A stretch of 64,000 bases of DNA. Source: Armatimonadota bacterium (lineage in GTDB: Bacteria; Sysuimicrobiota; Sysuimicrobiia; Sysuimicrobiales; Humicultoraceae). Location: the NCBI GenBank assembly GCA_031459715.1, contig JAVKIA010000003.1, forward strand, positions 88,474 to 152,473, given 5' to 3'. The notes below the pieces were generated by a model. The model worked only from the letters and a program-made list of their open reading frames with translations. It was not told the origin of the DNA and did no database searches. Position numbers and translations under genes: made by a program. How positions within the stretch are numbered: the stretch's first letter is position 1; every line of letters starts with the position of its first letter. Shown here piece after piece: positions 8,344 through 17,085 of this stretch.

Positions 8344-9354
8344 ATGCGGGGTCTGGTCATCCTCCGCCGCATCCTGGCCACGATCCCTCTAATGATGGGA
8401 GTCGCCGTCGTGGTTTTCGTGGTCATGCGCCTGATCCCCGGCGATCCTGTGGACATCATCATCGGCCAGGGCGGAGTAGCCACTCAGCAGGACCTGGACC
8501 GCCTGCGCCAGGAGTTTCACCTGGATCAGCCCCTGCTAACGCAGCTGGCGCTCTTTGTGAGGGATGTGGCGCGGGGAGATCTGGGCACGTCCTTCGTCAA
8601 ACGCCGCCCGGTCACCCGTGTCCTGCTGGACGCCCTGCCCGCCACCATCGAGCTGGCGGTAGCCGCCCTCCTCCTTTCCCTCCTGGTCGCCTTGCCCATC
8701 GGCATCCTCTCGGCGACCCGCCAGTCGTCACTCCTGGACCGCTTCAGCATGGCCGGCGCCTTCCTGGGAATTTCCATGCCGGCATTCTGGCTGGGCATCA
8801 TGCTCATCCTGCTGCTGGCGGTACGGCTGGACTGGCTGCCAACCTCGGGCCGGATCGGCTTCACCGCTGCTCTCCGGCCTGTGACCGGGTTCTACCTCCT
8901 GGACAGCGTGCTCACGGGGAACTGGATCGCGCTGGGGGACAGCCTCCGGCACCTGTTCCTCCCGGCGCTCACGTTGGGGTCAGGGCTGATGGCGGTTATC
9001 GCCCGGGTGACGCGCGCCAGCATGGTGGAAGTCCTCCGGGAGCAGTACATCCTCGTGGCCCGTTCCAAGGGGTTGGCGGAGCGCGCCGTCGTCCTGCGAC
9101 ACAGCCTTCGCAATGCGCTCATCCCCACGGTCACCGTTGTTGGCCTGCAGGCCGGTGTCTTACTGGGCGGCAACATGATTGTGGAGACCGTCTTTGGCTG
9201 GCCGGGGATGGGGCGCGTGGTGGTAGAGGCCATCTTCAGCCGTGACTACCCTTTGGTACAGGGGGCAGTAATGTTCTATACGCTCATTTTCATCGTGGCC
9301 AATCTGATGGTGGACATCCTGTACACGTATCTCAATCCGCGCATTGAGGCGTAG
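8344..9354 (+). CDS. ABC transporter permease, DppB/OppB type
   Basis: A 336-aa inner-membrane protein of the BPD_transp_1 family. It starts MRGLVILRRILATIPLMMGVAVVVF and continues with LIPGDPVDIIIGQ and LDQPLLTQLALFVRDVARGDLGTS, all typical of DppB. The EAA loop that docks the ATPase is present (VARSKGLAERAVVLRHSLRNALIPTV, about residues 237-262). Six membrane segments are expected. It pairs with the next gene to form the membrane channel for the permuted binding protein. No ATPase gene accompanies them in this window. Confidence 0.92.
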   Translation: MRGLVILRRILATIPLMMGVAVVVFVVMRLIPGDPVDIIIGQGGVATQQDLDRLRQEFHLDQPLLTQLALFVRDVARGDLGTSFVKRRPVTRVLLDALPATIELAVAALLLSLLVALPIGILSATRQSSLLDRFSMAGAFLGISMPAFWLGIMLILLLAVRLDWLPTSGRIGFTAALRPVTGFYLLDSVLTGNWIALGDSLRHLFLPALTLGSGLMAVIARVTRASMVEVLREQYILVARSKGLAERAVVLRHSLRNALIPTVTVVGLQAGVLLGGNMIVETVFGWPGMGRVVVEAIFSRDYPLVQGAVMFYTLIFIVANLMVDILYTYLNPRIEA

Positions 9355-9363
9355 GTAGAAGCC

Positions 9364-10266
9364 ATGGCCCAGGCGGCGACACTCCTGCTGGCCCCTCGCC
9401 CCCGACGCGGAGGCGTGACCGACTTCTTCCGCCGCCTGGGCAGGCATCCTACCGCCGCCGCCGGGGGCGTCATCCTATCCGTCTTCGCCGCGGTGGCCTT
9501 CCTCGCTCCGACCCTCACCCCCGCCGATCCCAATCAGGCCGCGCTGGTCCACCGCCTGGCCCCGCCGGGCTACACCACCCCCGACGGCTCACGTTTCCAC
9601 CTGGGCACCGATCAGCTGGGGCGGGACATCCTCTCGCGCATCATCCTGGGCGCCCGCGTCTCGCTGCTGGTAGGCGGCCTGACCACTGCCATCTCCCTGC
9701 TCCTGGGGCTGACCCTAGGCATGGCGGCGGGGTTCTTTCGCGGGAGCTTCGACATGGTTGTGTCGCGCTTTGCCGATGTGCTCATGGCCTTCCCCTACCT
9801 CATCTTCGCCATCGGCGCCATGGCCGTCCTGGGGCCGGGTTTCTGGAACCTGATCCTGGCTCTGTCCTTCAAGGGGTGGGTGGAATTCTTCCGCCTAGTC
9901 CGCGGGGAGACTCTGGTGCAGCAGACACGGGACTACGTGGAGGCAGCACGGGCTCTGGGAGCGCCCTCTGCCCGTATCATCCGTCGGCACATCGCCCCAA
10001 ACATCATCCACACCAGCCTCGTCCTGGCTACGTTGCGGCTGGGATCCTTCATCGTCCTGGAGGCTTCCCTCTCCTTTCTCGGTCTGGGGATCCCTCCGCG
10101 CATTCCCGCCTGGGGCTCAATGGTCGCCGATGGCCGAGAGGTCCTGCTCACCGCCTGGTGGGTCTCCACCTTTCCGGGCCTCGCCATTGTCCTGCTCGTG
10201 CTTGCCGTCAACCTATTCGGTGAAGGGACGCGGGACATCCTCGACCCGCGCCTGCGGGTGGACTGA
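9364..10266 (+). CDS. ABC transporter permease, DppC/OppC type
   Basis: A 300-aa partner permease with the DppC layout: a cytosolic lead, one membrane helix, then a loop containing HLGTDQLGRDILSRIILGARVSL (the family hallmark), then the BPD_transp_1 domain with an EAA loop (EAARALGAPSARIIRRHIAPNI) and a GIPPRIPAWGSMVADGRE segment near the end. It starts 9 bp after the DppB-type gene. DppD/DppF-type ATPases are absent, so the complex must borrow ATPases encoded elsewhere. Confidence 0.92.
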   Translation: MAQAATLLLAPRPRRGGVTDFFRRLGRHPTAAAGGVILSVFAAVAFLAPTLTPADPNQAALVHRLAPPGYTTPDGSRFHLGTDQLGRDILSRIILGARVSLLVGGLTTAISLLLGLTLGMAAGFFRGSFDMVVSRFADVLMAFPYLIFAIGAMAVLGPGFWNLILALSFKGWVEFFRLVRGETLVQQTRDYVEAARALGAPSARIIRRHIAPNIIHTSLVLATLRLGSFIVLEASLSFLGLGIPPRIPAWGSMVADGREVLLTAWWVSTFPGLAIVLLVLAVNLFGEGTRDILDPRLRVD

Positions 10267-10267
10267 T

Positions 10268-10999
10268 GTGGCTCGGCCGGTCATTGGCATCACGGTGCAC
10301 ACGCGGACGCAGCCGGGGCAGCCCCCGGCCGTCGACGTGAGCGCTGCGGCGGCGCAGGCGATCCAGGCGATCCTCGACGCCGGCGGCCTGCCAATCGTCC
10401 TCCCGCCGTTGGAAGAGGCCATCCCGGAACTGATGGAACGCCTTGGAGGCATCCTGCTGACCGGTGGTGGACGCCTCCCCCCCGGGACCTTCATGACGGG
10501 CCGGCCCGCTCCCACACTGGAAGCCATCAATCCCGGACGGTACGCTTTCGAGCGGCAGCTCATCCGCGCGGCCATCGCGCGGGGGATTCCGCTCCTGGGT
10601 ATCTGCCGGGGGATGCAGATGATCAACGAGACGCTGGGCGGACGCCTGATCCACAACATCGTCGCCGCCCTCCCTCATGCTCTGCAGCACTACCAACGGG
10701 CCCCTGGGTGGCGTCCCTCACACACCATCAGCATCGCGCCGGATTCGCGGTTGGCGGAGATCGTGGGGGGGATGCAGGCCGAGGTCAATTCATTTCACCG
10801 CCAGGCTGTAGCCAACCCGGGCAGCGGACTGCGCGTAACCGCTCTCGCTCCCGACGGCGTGGTGGAAGCAGTCGAGAGCGGGTCCGGGTTTGTTCTTGGT
10901 GTGCAGTTCCACCCAGAGAAGATGGTCAACCGACAGGCGCGCTGGCGACGGATCTTTCGGGCGCTGGTCGCAGCCGCACTGGTCGAAGGAGGATCCTGA
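10268..10999 (+). CDS. Class-I glutamine amidotransferase-like hydrolase (peptidase C26, PuuD-like)
   Basis: This protein of about 243 aa, read from the GTG at 10268, starts VARPVIGITVHT. It shows the C26 catalytic set: nucleophile Cys in LLGICRGMQMINETLGG and a His-Glu pair in GVQFHPEK. The family cleaves gamma-glutamyl amides such as gamma-glutamyl-GABA. The frame is open upstream inside the permease gene, but the GTG directly after the permease stop gives the family's N-terminus. It sits in the transporter operon, so it may release an amine or amino acid from an imported gamma-glutamyl compound. That role is inferred from position only. Confidence 0.82.
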   Translation: MARPVIGITVHTRTQPGQPPAVDVSAAAAQAIQAILDAGGLPIVLPPLEEAIPELMERLGGILLTGGGRLPPGTFMTGRPAPTLEAINPGRYAFERQLIRAAIARGIPLLGICRGMQMINETLGGRLIHNIVAALPHALQHYQRAPGWRPSHTISIAPDSRLAEIVGGMQAEVNSFHRQAVANPGSGLRVTALAPDGVVEAVESGSGFVLGVQFHPEKMVNRQARWRRIFRALVAAALVEGGS

Positions 11000-12390
11000 T
11001 GGAAAGTATGACCCTGCTGTCGCCTACCGGTCACCTGGGGTTCACCCCCATCGAGGAGGCCAGCTTCTACACTGGCGTGGCTCGTCGGCCGGACGCCTTG
11101 ATTGCCGACTCCGGGAGCTGCGACATCGGCCCATTCCCCCTGGGCGCGGACAGCCAGCACAGCCCCCTGGAGTGGCAGCGGCATGATCTGGAGATCATGC
11201 TCGTGGAGGCTCGCCGCCTGGGTGTGCCCATGATCATCGGATCGGCGGCGGACACCGGCACCAACCGTGGCGTCGATCTGTTCGTCCACCTCATCCAGGA
11301 GATCGCCGACCGCCACGGCCTTCCCCCCTTCCGCCTGGCGGCGATCTACGCCGAGATCTCGCGCGACGAGCTGCTGGCGCGGCTGAGGCGAACCCGGGTG
11401 ACAGGGTTGGGGGGTCGCGCCGACCTGACGCCTCAGGACGTGGAACGGACCGATCGCATCGTGGCCATGATGGGCGTGGAGCCCGTAATGCGGGCGCTGG
11501 ATGAAGGAGCGGAGGTTGTCATCTGCGGCCGCTCCTGCGATGACGCCATCTACGCGGCTCTCCCCCTACGTGCCGGCTTCCCCAGAGCCCTGGCCTTCTA
11601 CCTGGGAAAGGTGCTGGAGTGCGCGTCGCTGTGTGCCGAGCCCTTCATGGCCAAGGAGACCGTAGTCGGTACCATCACGGCGGAGGCCGTGGAATTTGAG
11701 CCGATGCACCCGCAGCAACGCTGCACGCCGGCATCTGTCGCCAGCCACAGCCTCTACGAACGCGTGGATGCATTCTTCCACGCCATCCCCGGTGGGACAC
11801 TCGACCTGCGGGGATGCATCTACGAAGCCGTGGACGACCGCCGCACACGCGTCCGCGGAGCCCGCTGGATTCCCGAGCCAATCTACGCCGTGAAGCTGGA
11901 AGGGGCGGGCAAAGTGGGCGAGCGGGCCATCGGGGTCGCCGCCATCCGCGACCCCATGGCTATCGAGTGCCTAGAGACCGTCCTGACCTGGGCGCGGCAG
12001 AAAGTCGCCGAGCGTCATGGACCTCCCTCGGAGCAGACGTACCAGGTGTTCTTCCACGTTTACGGCAGAGACGGAGTCATGGGGGACTGGGAACCCCGGC
12101 GCGACGCCATCCCGCACGAGGTCGGTATAGTCATCGAAGCGCTGGCCCCAACCCTCGATCAGGCTGTGGAGGTCGCTACCTTGGCGCAGCGCAACATCTT
12201 CTTCGCCCGCTTCCCCGGCGCGCGGGGTACGGGAGGGGTGGCCGCGCTCCCGTTTGATGAGATCCTTCCCGCCCGTCCGGGTTACAGGTGGACGATTAAC
12301 CACCTCCTTCCCCTGGATGACCCCCTGGAGCTGTTTCCCATTCGCCATGTGCAGGTGGGCGGTGCCGCCCCTGTGGGGAGCGGACGATGA
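10999..12390 (+). CDS. Acyclic terpene utilisation AtuA-like protein (DUF1446)
   Basis: A 463-aa protein of the AtuA/DUF1446 family. Recognisable features are the early DALIADSGSCDIGP, the segment GVPMIIGSAADTGTNRGVDLFVHLI, and GAEVVICGRSCDDAIYAALPLRAGFPRALAFYLGK. The ATG overlaps the stop of the preceding hydrolase gene (TGATG), and DUF4387 overlaps its end, so the three are translationally coupled. AtuA is needed for citronellol/geraniol breakdown in Pseudomonas, but many members sit beside DUF4387 in amino-acid or organic-acid catabolic operons. The exact reaction is unknown to me. Confidence 0.8.
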   Translation: MESMTLLSPTGHLGFTPIEEASFYTGVARRPDALIADSGSCDIGPFPLGADSQHSPLEWQRHDLEIMLVEARRLGVPMIIGSAADTGTNRGVDLFVHLIQEIADRHGLPPFRLAAIYAEISRDELLARLRRTRVTGLGGRADLTPQDVERTDRIVAMMGVEPVMRALDEGAEVVICGRSCDDAIYAALPLRAGFPRALAFYLGKVLECASLCAEPFMAKETVVGTITAEAVEFEPMHPQQRCTPASVASHSLYERVDAFFHAIPGGTLDLRGCIYEAVDDRRTRVRGARWIPEPIYAVKLEGAGKVGERAIGVAAIRDPMAIECLETVLTWARQKVAERHGPPSEQTYQVFFHVYGRDGVMGDWEPRRDAIPHEVGIVIEALAPTLDQAVEVATLAQRNIFFARFPGARGTGGVAALPFDEILPARPGYRWTINHLLPLDDPLELFPIRHVQVGGAAPVGSGR

Positions 12391-13061
12391 CCAGACTAGT
12401 GGATCTGGCCACAACAATACGCAGCAAGAACGCCGGGGTGGACAACGTGACCTTCGACATCATCTTCGCGGATGAGCGGGCATACCGCCGGGCCGTCGCC
12501 AGCGGGGTCCTCACCCGGGAGAGCGTGGCCCGCCTGTACGGCGTGCCCGTCGAGGACGTCACCCACTTTCACTACGTGGACGCCGCGCGGGCGATCAAGT
12601 TCACCCTGCGCCGGCGGAGTGCCAGTGGCTCCCCGGGAGAAAGCGATGTCTTCGGTTCGCAGCAGTACCCTCCGCTGTTCGACGTCGAAATCCCGGACGA
12701 TACGGCCCTGCAGCCGGCGGATGCCCTGGGCGCAGAACTCCGCCAGCGCCTGGTGACGGCGCTAGGCGATCCCAAGCGCCATCAGCTGGCCCACATCGCT
12801 GTGCTGGATGTGGCCATGGCCGTGCGTGAGGCGCTGGAGCGGCGGGGCGCCCCCGAAGCGGAGATCGCCCGGGTGACCGAGGAGATCTCTGCCTTCCTGA
12901 CCGGAGAGGCCGAGCGCCTGACGGCGGATGCGCCCCTCTCCGGTGAGGTGGTTCCTCTCCTGTGGGACATTCTGGCGTCGAAAAGCCGAGAGCCGGCGTT
13001 CTCCCGCATCTTCGGACCGCCCCCGGAGCAGCCAGGCGCAGGTACGGAGCGGGAGGGGTGA
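12387..13061 (+). CDS. DUF4387 protein with a C-terminal extension
   Basis: The first ~110 of 224 residues match DUF4387 (LVDLATTIRSKNAGVDNVTFDIIF, then YGVPVEDVTHFHYVDAARAIKFTLRR, then DVFGSQQYPPLFDVEIP). This small domain is nearly always encoded next to AtuA. The remaining ~110 residues (from ~TALQPADALG) are helical and hydrophilic and unknown to me; the family usually ends before them. The start codon overlaps the AtuA stop by 4 bp (ATGA). It is probably a subunit acting with AtuA. Confidence 0.8.
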   Translation: MTRLVDLATTIRSKNAGVDNVTFDIIFADERAYRRAVASGVLTRESVARLYGVPVEDVTHFHYVDAARAIKFTLRRRSASGSPGESDVFGSQQYPPLFDVEIPDDTALQPADALGAELRQRLVTALGDPKRHQLAHIAVLDVAMAVREALERRGAPEAEIARVTEEISAFLTGEAERLTADAPLSGEVVPLLWDILASKSREPAFSRIFGPPPEQPGAGTEREG

Positions 13062-13136
13062 GGTAGGGGGGCAGGGCCTGCCGGGACTGTGCGCGAACGC
13101 TCTCCCATCCTACGCTTCAGCCAGGGAGGGAGCCTT

Positions 13137-13427
13137 ATGCCGGTATACGTGCAGTTCGTCACCTGGACGGAGAAAGGCGCGGTCGCGGCCAGGGACACCG
13201 TGGCGCGCACCCAGCAGGCCCGAGAGGCGGCGGAGCGGTTCGGCGCACGCCTGCGCGAGGTCATCTGGACCATGGGGCGCTTCGATGTGGTGGCCATCAT
13301 TGAGGCGCCTAACGACGAGACGGCCAGCCGCTTCGCCCTGTGGGTGGGGACGCAGGGCGCGGCCCGCACGGAGACCGTGCGTGGCTACACGGAAGAGGAG
13401 ATCCGCAGGATCGTCGAGGGACTCTAG
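13137..13427 (+). CDS. GYD domain protein
   Basis: A 96-aa protein that begins MPVYVQFVTWTEKGAVAARDTVAR and contains WTMGRFDVVAIIEAPNDETASRFALWVGTQGAARTETVRGY. This is the GYD-domain pattern: a small alpha/beta-barrel-like dimer, usually of unknown function, in which a 'GxYD' motif is common and here reads GRFD. AGGGAGGG precedes the ATG. It follows DUF4387 by 75 bp and is probably the last gene of the transporter operon. Confidence 0.8.
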   Translation: MPVYVQFVTWTEKGAVAARDTVARTQQAREAAERFGARLREVIWTMGRFDVVAIIEAPNDETASRFALWVGTQGAARTETVRGYTEEEIRRIVEGL

Positions 13428-13490
13428 CCCACATTGCCCGTGTCGGTACGGGGTCCACCAGCGCCCGCAGGACAACCGCCTCAGCGGCCT

Positions 13491-13518
13491 TTGCGCCCCC
13501 TGGCCGGCGCGGTAGAAT
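13491..13518 (+). promoter_or_regulatory. Candidate promoter of tRNA-Ser(CGA)
   Basis: TTGCGC (13491-13496), a 16-bp spacer and TAGAAT (13513-13518) lie 13 bp before the mature tRNA. This resembles a sigma-70-type promoter. Confidence 0.55.
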
Positions 13519-13531
13519 GAGGGCGCTCCGC

Positions 13532-13621
13532 GGAGGGGTGTCCGGAACCCGGAAACGGAGCGGTCTCGAAAACCGCCGGGCCCTGCGGCCCTTGTGGGTT
13601 CAAATCCCACCCCCTCCGCCA
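13532..13621 (+). tRNA. tRNA-Ser (anticodon CGA), CCA encoded
   Basis: The acceptor arms GGAGGGG (13532-13538) and CCCCTCC (13611-13617) pair perfectly, with discriminator G and an encoded CCA. The anticodon stem GCGGT/ACCGC encloses loop CTCGAAA, giving anticodon CGA, which reads UCG. A long variable arm (GGGCCCTGCGGCCC) and the T-loop GTGGGTTCAAATCCCAC are typical of serine tRNAs. Confidence 0.95.
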
Positions 13622-13706
13622 GGAAGGCCTGCCCCTCCTCGCCGGTCTCCCGCCGGGTACGGCCCGGATCCCGCGCATGACCTCCGGAAGTCGGCGGGTC
13701 GCCAGA

Positions 13707-14207
13707 TCAGGCACCCGCCTCCCGGTCCACGAACGCCAGGACCTCGGCCAGCGCCGTGATCTCCACTCCCGGCTGCAGGGTGTGGATCTCCGGCAGCGCC
13801 GCGCGGACACGGCGCAGGTGCAGCGCGCGGTCGTCGACATAGAGGACCTCCCGGGGGTGCAGCGCCAGGCCGCGGGCCGACAGGTCGGACAGCAGCTCCG
13901 GGATGGTCCGTTCCTTGTAGGGGTGCGGCTCCACCCGGGGCAGGAGGAAGTACTCCCGCAGTCCCAGCGCCTCCAGCACCGCGAAGACCGGCTCGGGCTG
14001 GTTCCAGGAGGCGATGGAGAGGACGACTCCCCGGCGGTGCAGCTCCTCCAGCACCTGACGGGCTCCGGGGTGCAGGCGCACCCGGGTCCCTGCGGCATCC
14101 TCCACGGTCTCCTCGTCCACGCGGTGCACCGGCAGGACCAGCGCCGAAACGTTGGCGTGATCCCAGAGGGTACGGTCCAGATCGAATATGACCAGCTTAA
14201 CGGCCAC
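13707..14207 (-). CDS. Small HAD-superfamily phosphatase at the end of the his operon
   Basis: A 166-aa HAD hydrolase starting at a GTG that overlaps hisIE by 11 bp. The four HAD motifs are clear: [10 protein letters not shown] (nucleophile Asp and acid/base Asp), SIASWN (motif II Ser), a Lys in [10 protein letters not shown], and [10 protein letters not shown] (motif IV acids). The overall pattern is that of the MDP-1/HAD-IIIC group. The operon encodes every other histidine enzyme except histidinol-phosphate phosphatase, so this protein is a reasonable candidate for that step. HAD phosphatases of this size can also act on protein phosphotyrosine or sugar phosphates, and the motifs do not decide the substrate. 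Confidence 0.8.
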   Translation of the reverse strand: MAVKLVIFDLDRTLWDHANVSALVLPVHRVDEETVEDAAGTRVRLHPGARQVLEELHRRGVVLSIASWNQPEPVFAVLEALGLREYFLLPRVEPHPYKERTIPELLSDLSARGLALHPREVLYVDDRALHLRRVRAALPEIHTLQPGVEITALAEVLAFVDREAGA

Positions 14208-14817
14208 GGCGCCGCGCCAGCTCCCGGCGGACGTCGTCCAGGCTGAGACCTCGCTCCACCAGGAGGACGAGGGTATGGTAGAGCAGGTCGGCGGCCTCCT
14301 CCAGAACGCGGCGCTCGCCCTCATCGCGCGCCGCCCGGTCCAGCTCCTCCGCTTCCTCCCTGACCTTGGCACCGATGGCCGCGCGGCCTGCAGCGAAGAG
14401 CGCGGCGGTGTACGACCCTGCGGGCGCGCTGAGGCGGCGCGAGCGCACAACTTCTACCAGCTCGTCGAGGACGTCGCGGGCAAAGGCGGGGGCCGGCAGC
14501 TCCCTCCCTGCCGCATCCCGGAAGAAGCAGCTCCCTCGCCCCGTGTGGCAGGCGGGGCCTTCCTGGTCAACCAGAAGTAGCAGGGCGTCCCCGTCGCAGT
14601 CCAGGCGCACCTCACGCACCGTCTGGGTGTGCCCGGACTGCTCCCCTTTGCGCCACAGCGTCTGCCGCGAGCGGCTCCAGTACCAGGCCTGCCCCTCGGC
14701 CAGGGTGCGCCGTAGAGCCTCAGGGGTCATGTGGGCGACCATGAGCACCTGCCCGCTGCGGCGATCCTGCGCCACTACAGGGACCAGCCCGTCGGGCCCG
14801 TATACCACCTGCGCCAT
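14197..14817 (-). CDS. hisIE: Bifunctional phosphoribosyl-AMP cyclohydrolase / phosphoribosyl-ATP pyrophosphatase
   Basis: A 206-aa fusion. The N-terminal HisI domain (residues 1-~105) shows the cyclohydrolase metal-site segments [35 protein letters not shown] and [13 protein letters not shown]. The C-terminal HisE domain (from ~120) has [20 protein letters not shown] and EEAADLLYH, the acidic Mg-pyrophosphate site. It carries out steps 2 and 3 of histidine synthesis. The ATG gives the standard N-terminus and hisF ends 11 bp upstream. It overlaps the HAD gene downstream. Confidence 0.95.
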   Translation of the reverse strand: MAQVVYGPDGLVPVVAQDRRSGQVLMVAHMTPEALRRTLAEGQAWYWSRSRQTLWRKGEQSGHTQTVREVRLDCDGDALLLLVDQEGPACHTGRGSCFFRDAAGRELPAPAFARDVLDELVEVVRSRRLSAPAGSYTAALFAAGRAAIGAKVREEAEELDRAARDEGERRVLEEAADLLYHTLVLLVERGLSLDDVRRELARRRGR

Positions 14818-14828
14818 CCCTTCCTCCT

Positions 14829-15587
14829 TCACAGGCGCACTGGCACCCCCCACGCAGCCAGGGCGCGCTTCACCTGGCCGATGCGCAGGTCGCCGTCGTG
14901 GAATATAGACGCGGCCAGGGCCGCATCGGCCCCTCCGGCGGTGAGCACCTGGTAGAGGTGCGCGACCGACCCCGCACCTCCCGAGGCGATCACCGGCACG
15001 GTGACGGCCTCGACCACCGCGCGCGTCAACGCCACGTCGAAGCCGTCGCGGGTGCCGTCGCGGTCGATGCTGGTCAGCAGGATCTCGCCGGCACCCAGCG
15101 CCGCGGCGCGGTGCGCCCACTCCACGGCGTCTGTCCCGCTGGGACGCCGTCCCCCGTGCGTGTAGACCTCCCAGCGCCCCTCGGCGACCTGTTTGGCGTC
15201 GATGGCCACCACGACGCACTGGCTGCCGAACCGCTCCGCGGCGGCGCTGACCAGCTCCGGCTGGCGCACGGCCGCGGTGTTTACCGCCACCTTGTCAGCT
15301 CCCGCCAGCAGCAGCCGGCGCACGTCCTCCACGGCGCGCACGCCGCCGCCCACAGTGAGAGGGATGTTCACCTGCTCGGCGGTGGCGCGGACGGCTGCCT
15401 CCAGCGTCCCCCGCTCCTCCACCGACGCTGCAATGTCCAGGAAGACGATCTCGTCGGCGCCCTCCGCGCTGTAGAACGCCGCCAGGGCCGCGGGGTCCCC
15501 GGCGTCCCGCAGGTTGGCGAAGCGAACCCCTTTGACCACGCGGCCGCCCTGCATGTCCAGGCAGGGGATGATACGCCGGGTCAGCAT
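14829..15587 (-). CDS. hisF: Imidazole glycerol phosphate synthase cyclase subunit HisF
   Basis: A 252-aa TIM barrel that begins [23 protein letters not shown], with the catalytic Asp in PCLD, and holds the second catalytic Asp in [18 protein letters not shown]. Phosphate-binding segments [30 protein letters not shown] and [10 protein letters not shown] are intact. It joins with HisH to convert PRFAR to imidazole-glycerol phosphate and AICAR. The start overlaps hisA by 7 bp. Confidence 0.97.
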   Translation of the reverse strand: MLTRRIIPCLDMQGGRVVKGVRFANLRDAGDPAALAAFYSAEGADEIVFLDIAASVEERGTLEAAVRATAEQVNIPLTVGGGVRAVEDVRRLLLAGADKVAVNTAAVRQPELVSAAAERFGSQCVVVAIDAKQVAEGRWEVYTHGGRRPSGTDAVEWAHRAAALGAGEILLTSIDRDGTRDGFDVALTRAVVEAVTVPVIASGGAGSVAHLYQVLTAGGADAALAASIFHDGDLRIGQVKRALAAWGVPVRL

Positions 15588-16378
15588 GTGCCCGCAGCTC
15601 CCCGGTCGGGCGGGGAGGTGGCCGCAGGCGTGGGAGGCGCTCCGGCCGCGGTGGTCCCGACCGCCGACATCCCGGCCGCCAGCAGACCGGGATCGAGCCT
15701 TCCCTCGTACAGCGCCCGGCCGACGATCACCCCTTCCACCCCCAGCGCCCGCAGCGCGTCCAGATCTTCCACCCGCGCCACACCTCCGGCGGCGATCACC
15801 GGTAGCGGGGAAACCGCAGCCAGGAAGCGGCGCAGCCCGGCCAGGTCCGGCCCGGCCAGCGTGCCGTCGCGCGCGGTGGCCGTGTAAACAAATCGCCGCA
15901 CCCCCCGCGCGGCCAGGCGTCGGGCGACGGTCAGGGGATCGGTCCGGCGCACCCTCCGCCAGCCCCGCACCGCGAGGCCCCCGGCACGGGCGTCTACCGC
16001 CACCGCCAGCCGCTCCCCGTAGCGGCGCAGCACCTGGTCGGGAAGGGCCTCAGCGGCGGTTCCGATGACCACGCGGCTTGCGCCCGCATCCAGCGCCGCA
16101 TCGATGTCATCCTCGGTACGCAACCCTCCCCCGGCCTGCACCTGCACACCTGCCCCGGCGGCGAGGCGGGCGATGGCGGCGACGAGCTGGAGCTGCACCG
16201 GGCGCCCGGCGAAGGCCCCGTCCAGGTCGACCACATGCAGCCAGCGCGCGCCCGCACGGATCCAGCGCAACGCCGCCTCCGCGGGGTCCTGGTCGTAGCG
16301 GCGTTCCCGCCGGGGGTCCCCCCGGATCAGCCGGACGCAGCGCCCGCCTCGCAGGTCGATGGCCGGAATGACCGTCAC
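15581..16378 (-). CDS. hisA: Phosphoribosylformimino-5-aminoimidazole carboxamide ribotide isomerase HisA
   Basis: A 265-aa barrel homologous to HisF. It starts at a GTG as [21 protein letters not shown]; the Asp in PAIDL is the catalytic base. It has [42 protein letters not shown] and [21 protein letters not shown]. The second catalytic Asp lies in [15 protein letters not shown]. The GTG overlaps the hisH stop by 4 bp. The last ~20 residues (small and Pro/Ala-rich) extend past the usual end. Confidence 0.95.
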   Translation of the reverse strand: MTVIPAIDLRGGRCVRLIRGDPRRERRYDQDPAEAALRWIRAGARWLHVVDLDGAFAGRPVQLQLVAAIARLAAGAGVQVQAGGGLRTEDDIDAALDAGASRVVIGTAAEALPDQVLRRYGERLAVAVDARAGGLAVRGWRRVRRTDPLTVARRLAARGVRRFVYTATARDGTLAGPDLAGLRRFLAAVSPLPVIAAGGVARVEDLDALRALGVEGVIVGRALYEGRLDPGLLAAGMSAVGTTAAGAPPTPAATSPPDRGAAGTC

Positions 16379-17085
16379 CAGGGGAGACCTCCGCGGACTC
16401 CAGGTGCGCCTCGTGCGGCTATCCAGCGCACCAGGTTGTTCAGGATGACCGCGCCGGCCTCTGCGCTCTTCTCCGGGTGGAACTGCAGGCCGATCAGGTT
16501 GTCCTGCTCGACTACCGCGGGGAACTCTACCCCGCAGATGGTTGAGGCGGTGACCAGAGCGGGGTCGGCCGGCTCGACTACAAAGCTGTGGACGAAGTAG
16601 GCGTACACTCCGTCCGCCAGGCCGGTCAGGGCCGCGCCGGGCCGGTGGATGCGCAGCTGGTTCCAGCCCATGTGCGGGACCTTAACTCGGGGAGGCAGCC
16701 GGCGCACCTCGCCCGGGAGCACCCCCAGCCCGGCGGCGCCTCCGCCTTCCTCACCGCGCTGGAAGAGCAGGTGCATCCCCAGACAGATCCCAACAAGTGG
16801 AGTGCCCCGCTGGACCTGGTCACGGACCCACGCCGCAAGCCCCTTAGCCTCCAGCCGCGCCATGGCGGCGCCAAAGTGCCCGACGCCGGGCAGGACGATC
16901 CCCTCCCAGGGCCGAGGATCGGGCGCGCGCACGACCACGGGCTCGGCGCCGGCGCGCTGCAGGGCCCTGGTCAGGCTCAGCAGGTTGCCTGCGTCGTAGT
17001 CTACCACCGCCAGGCGGGGTGGCCCGCCCGGGCCGGCAGGCACGCTAGCGCGGGGTGACGCACCTGGAGAGATTGGCGCACTCAC
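16375..17085 (-). CDS. hisH: Imidazole glycerol phosphate synthase glutaminase subunit HisH
   Basis: A 236-aa class-I amidotransferase. The core starts RLAVVDYDAGNLLSL at residue ~24. It has the oxyanion strand IVLPGVGHFGAAM, the nucleophile Cys in VGICLGMHLLFQ, and the His-Glu pair in GLQFHPEKS near the end. It supplies ammonia to HisF. The GTG overlaps the hisB stop by 4 bp, which supports this start, yet it gives a ~22-residue Pro/Ser-rich lead not usual for HisH. Confidence 0.95.
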   Translation of the reverse strand: MSAPISPGASPRASVPAGPGGPPRLAVVDYDAGNLLSLTRALQRAGAEPVVVRAPDPRPWEGIVLPGVGHFGAAMARLEAKGLAAWVRDQVQRGTPLVGICLGMHLLFQRGEEGGGAAGLGVLPGEVRRLPPRVKVPHMGWNQLRIHRPGAALTGLADGVYAYFVHSFVVEPADPALVTASTICGVEFPAVVEQDNLIGLQFHPEKSAEAGAVILNNLVRWIAARGAPGVRGGLPW

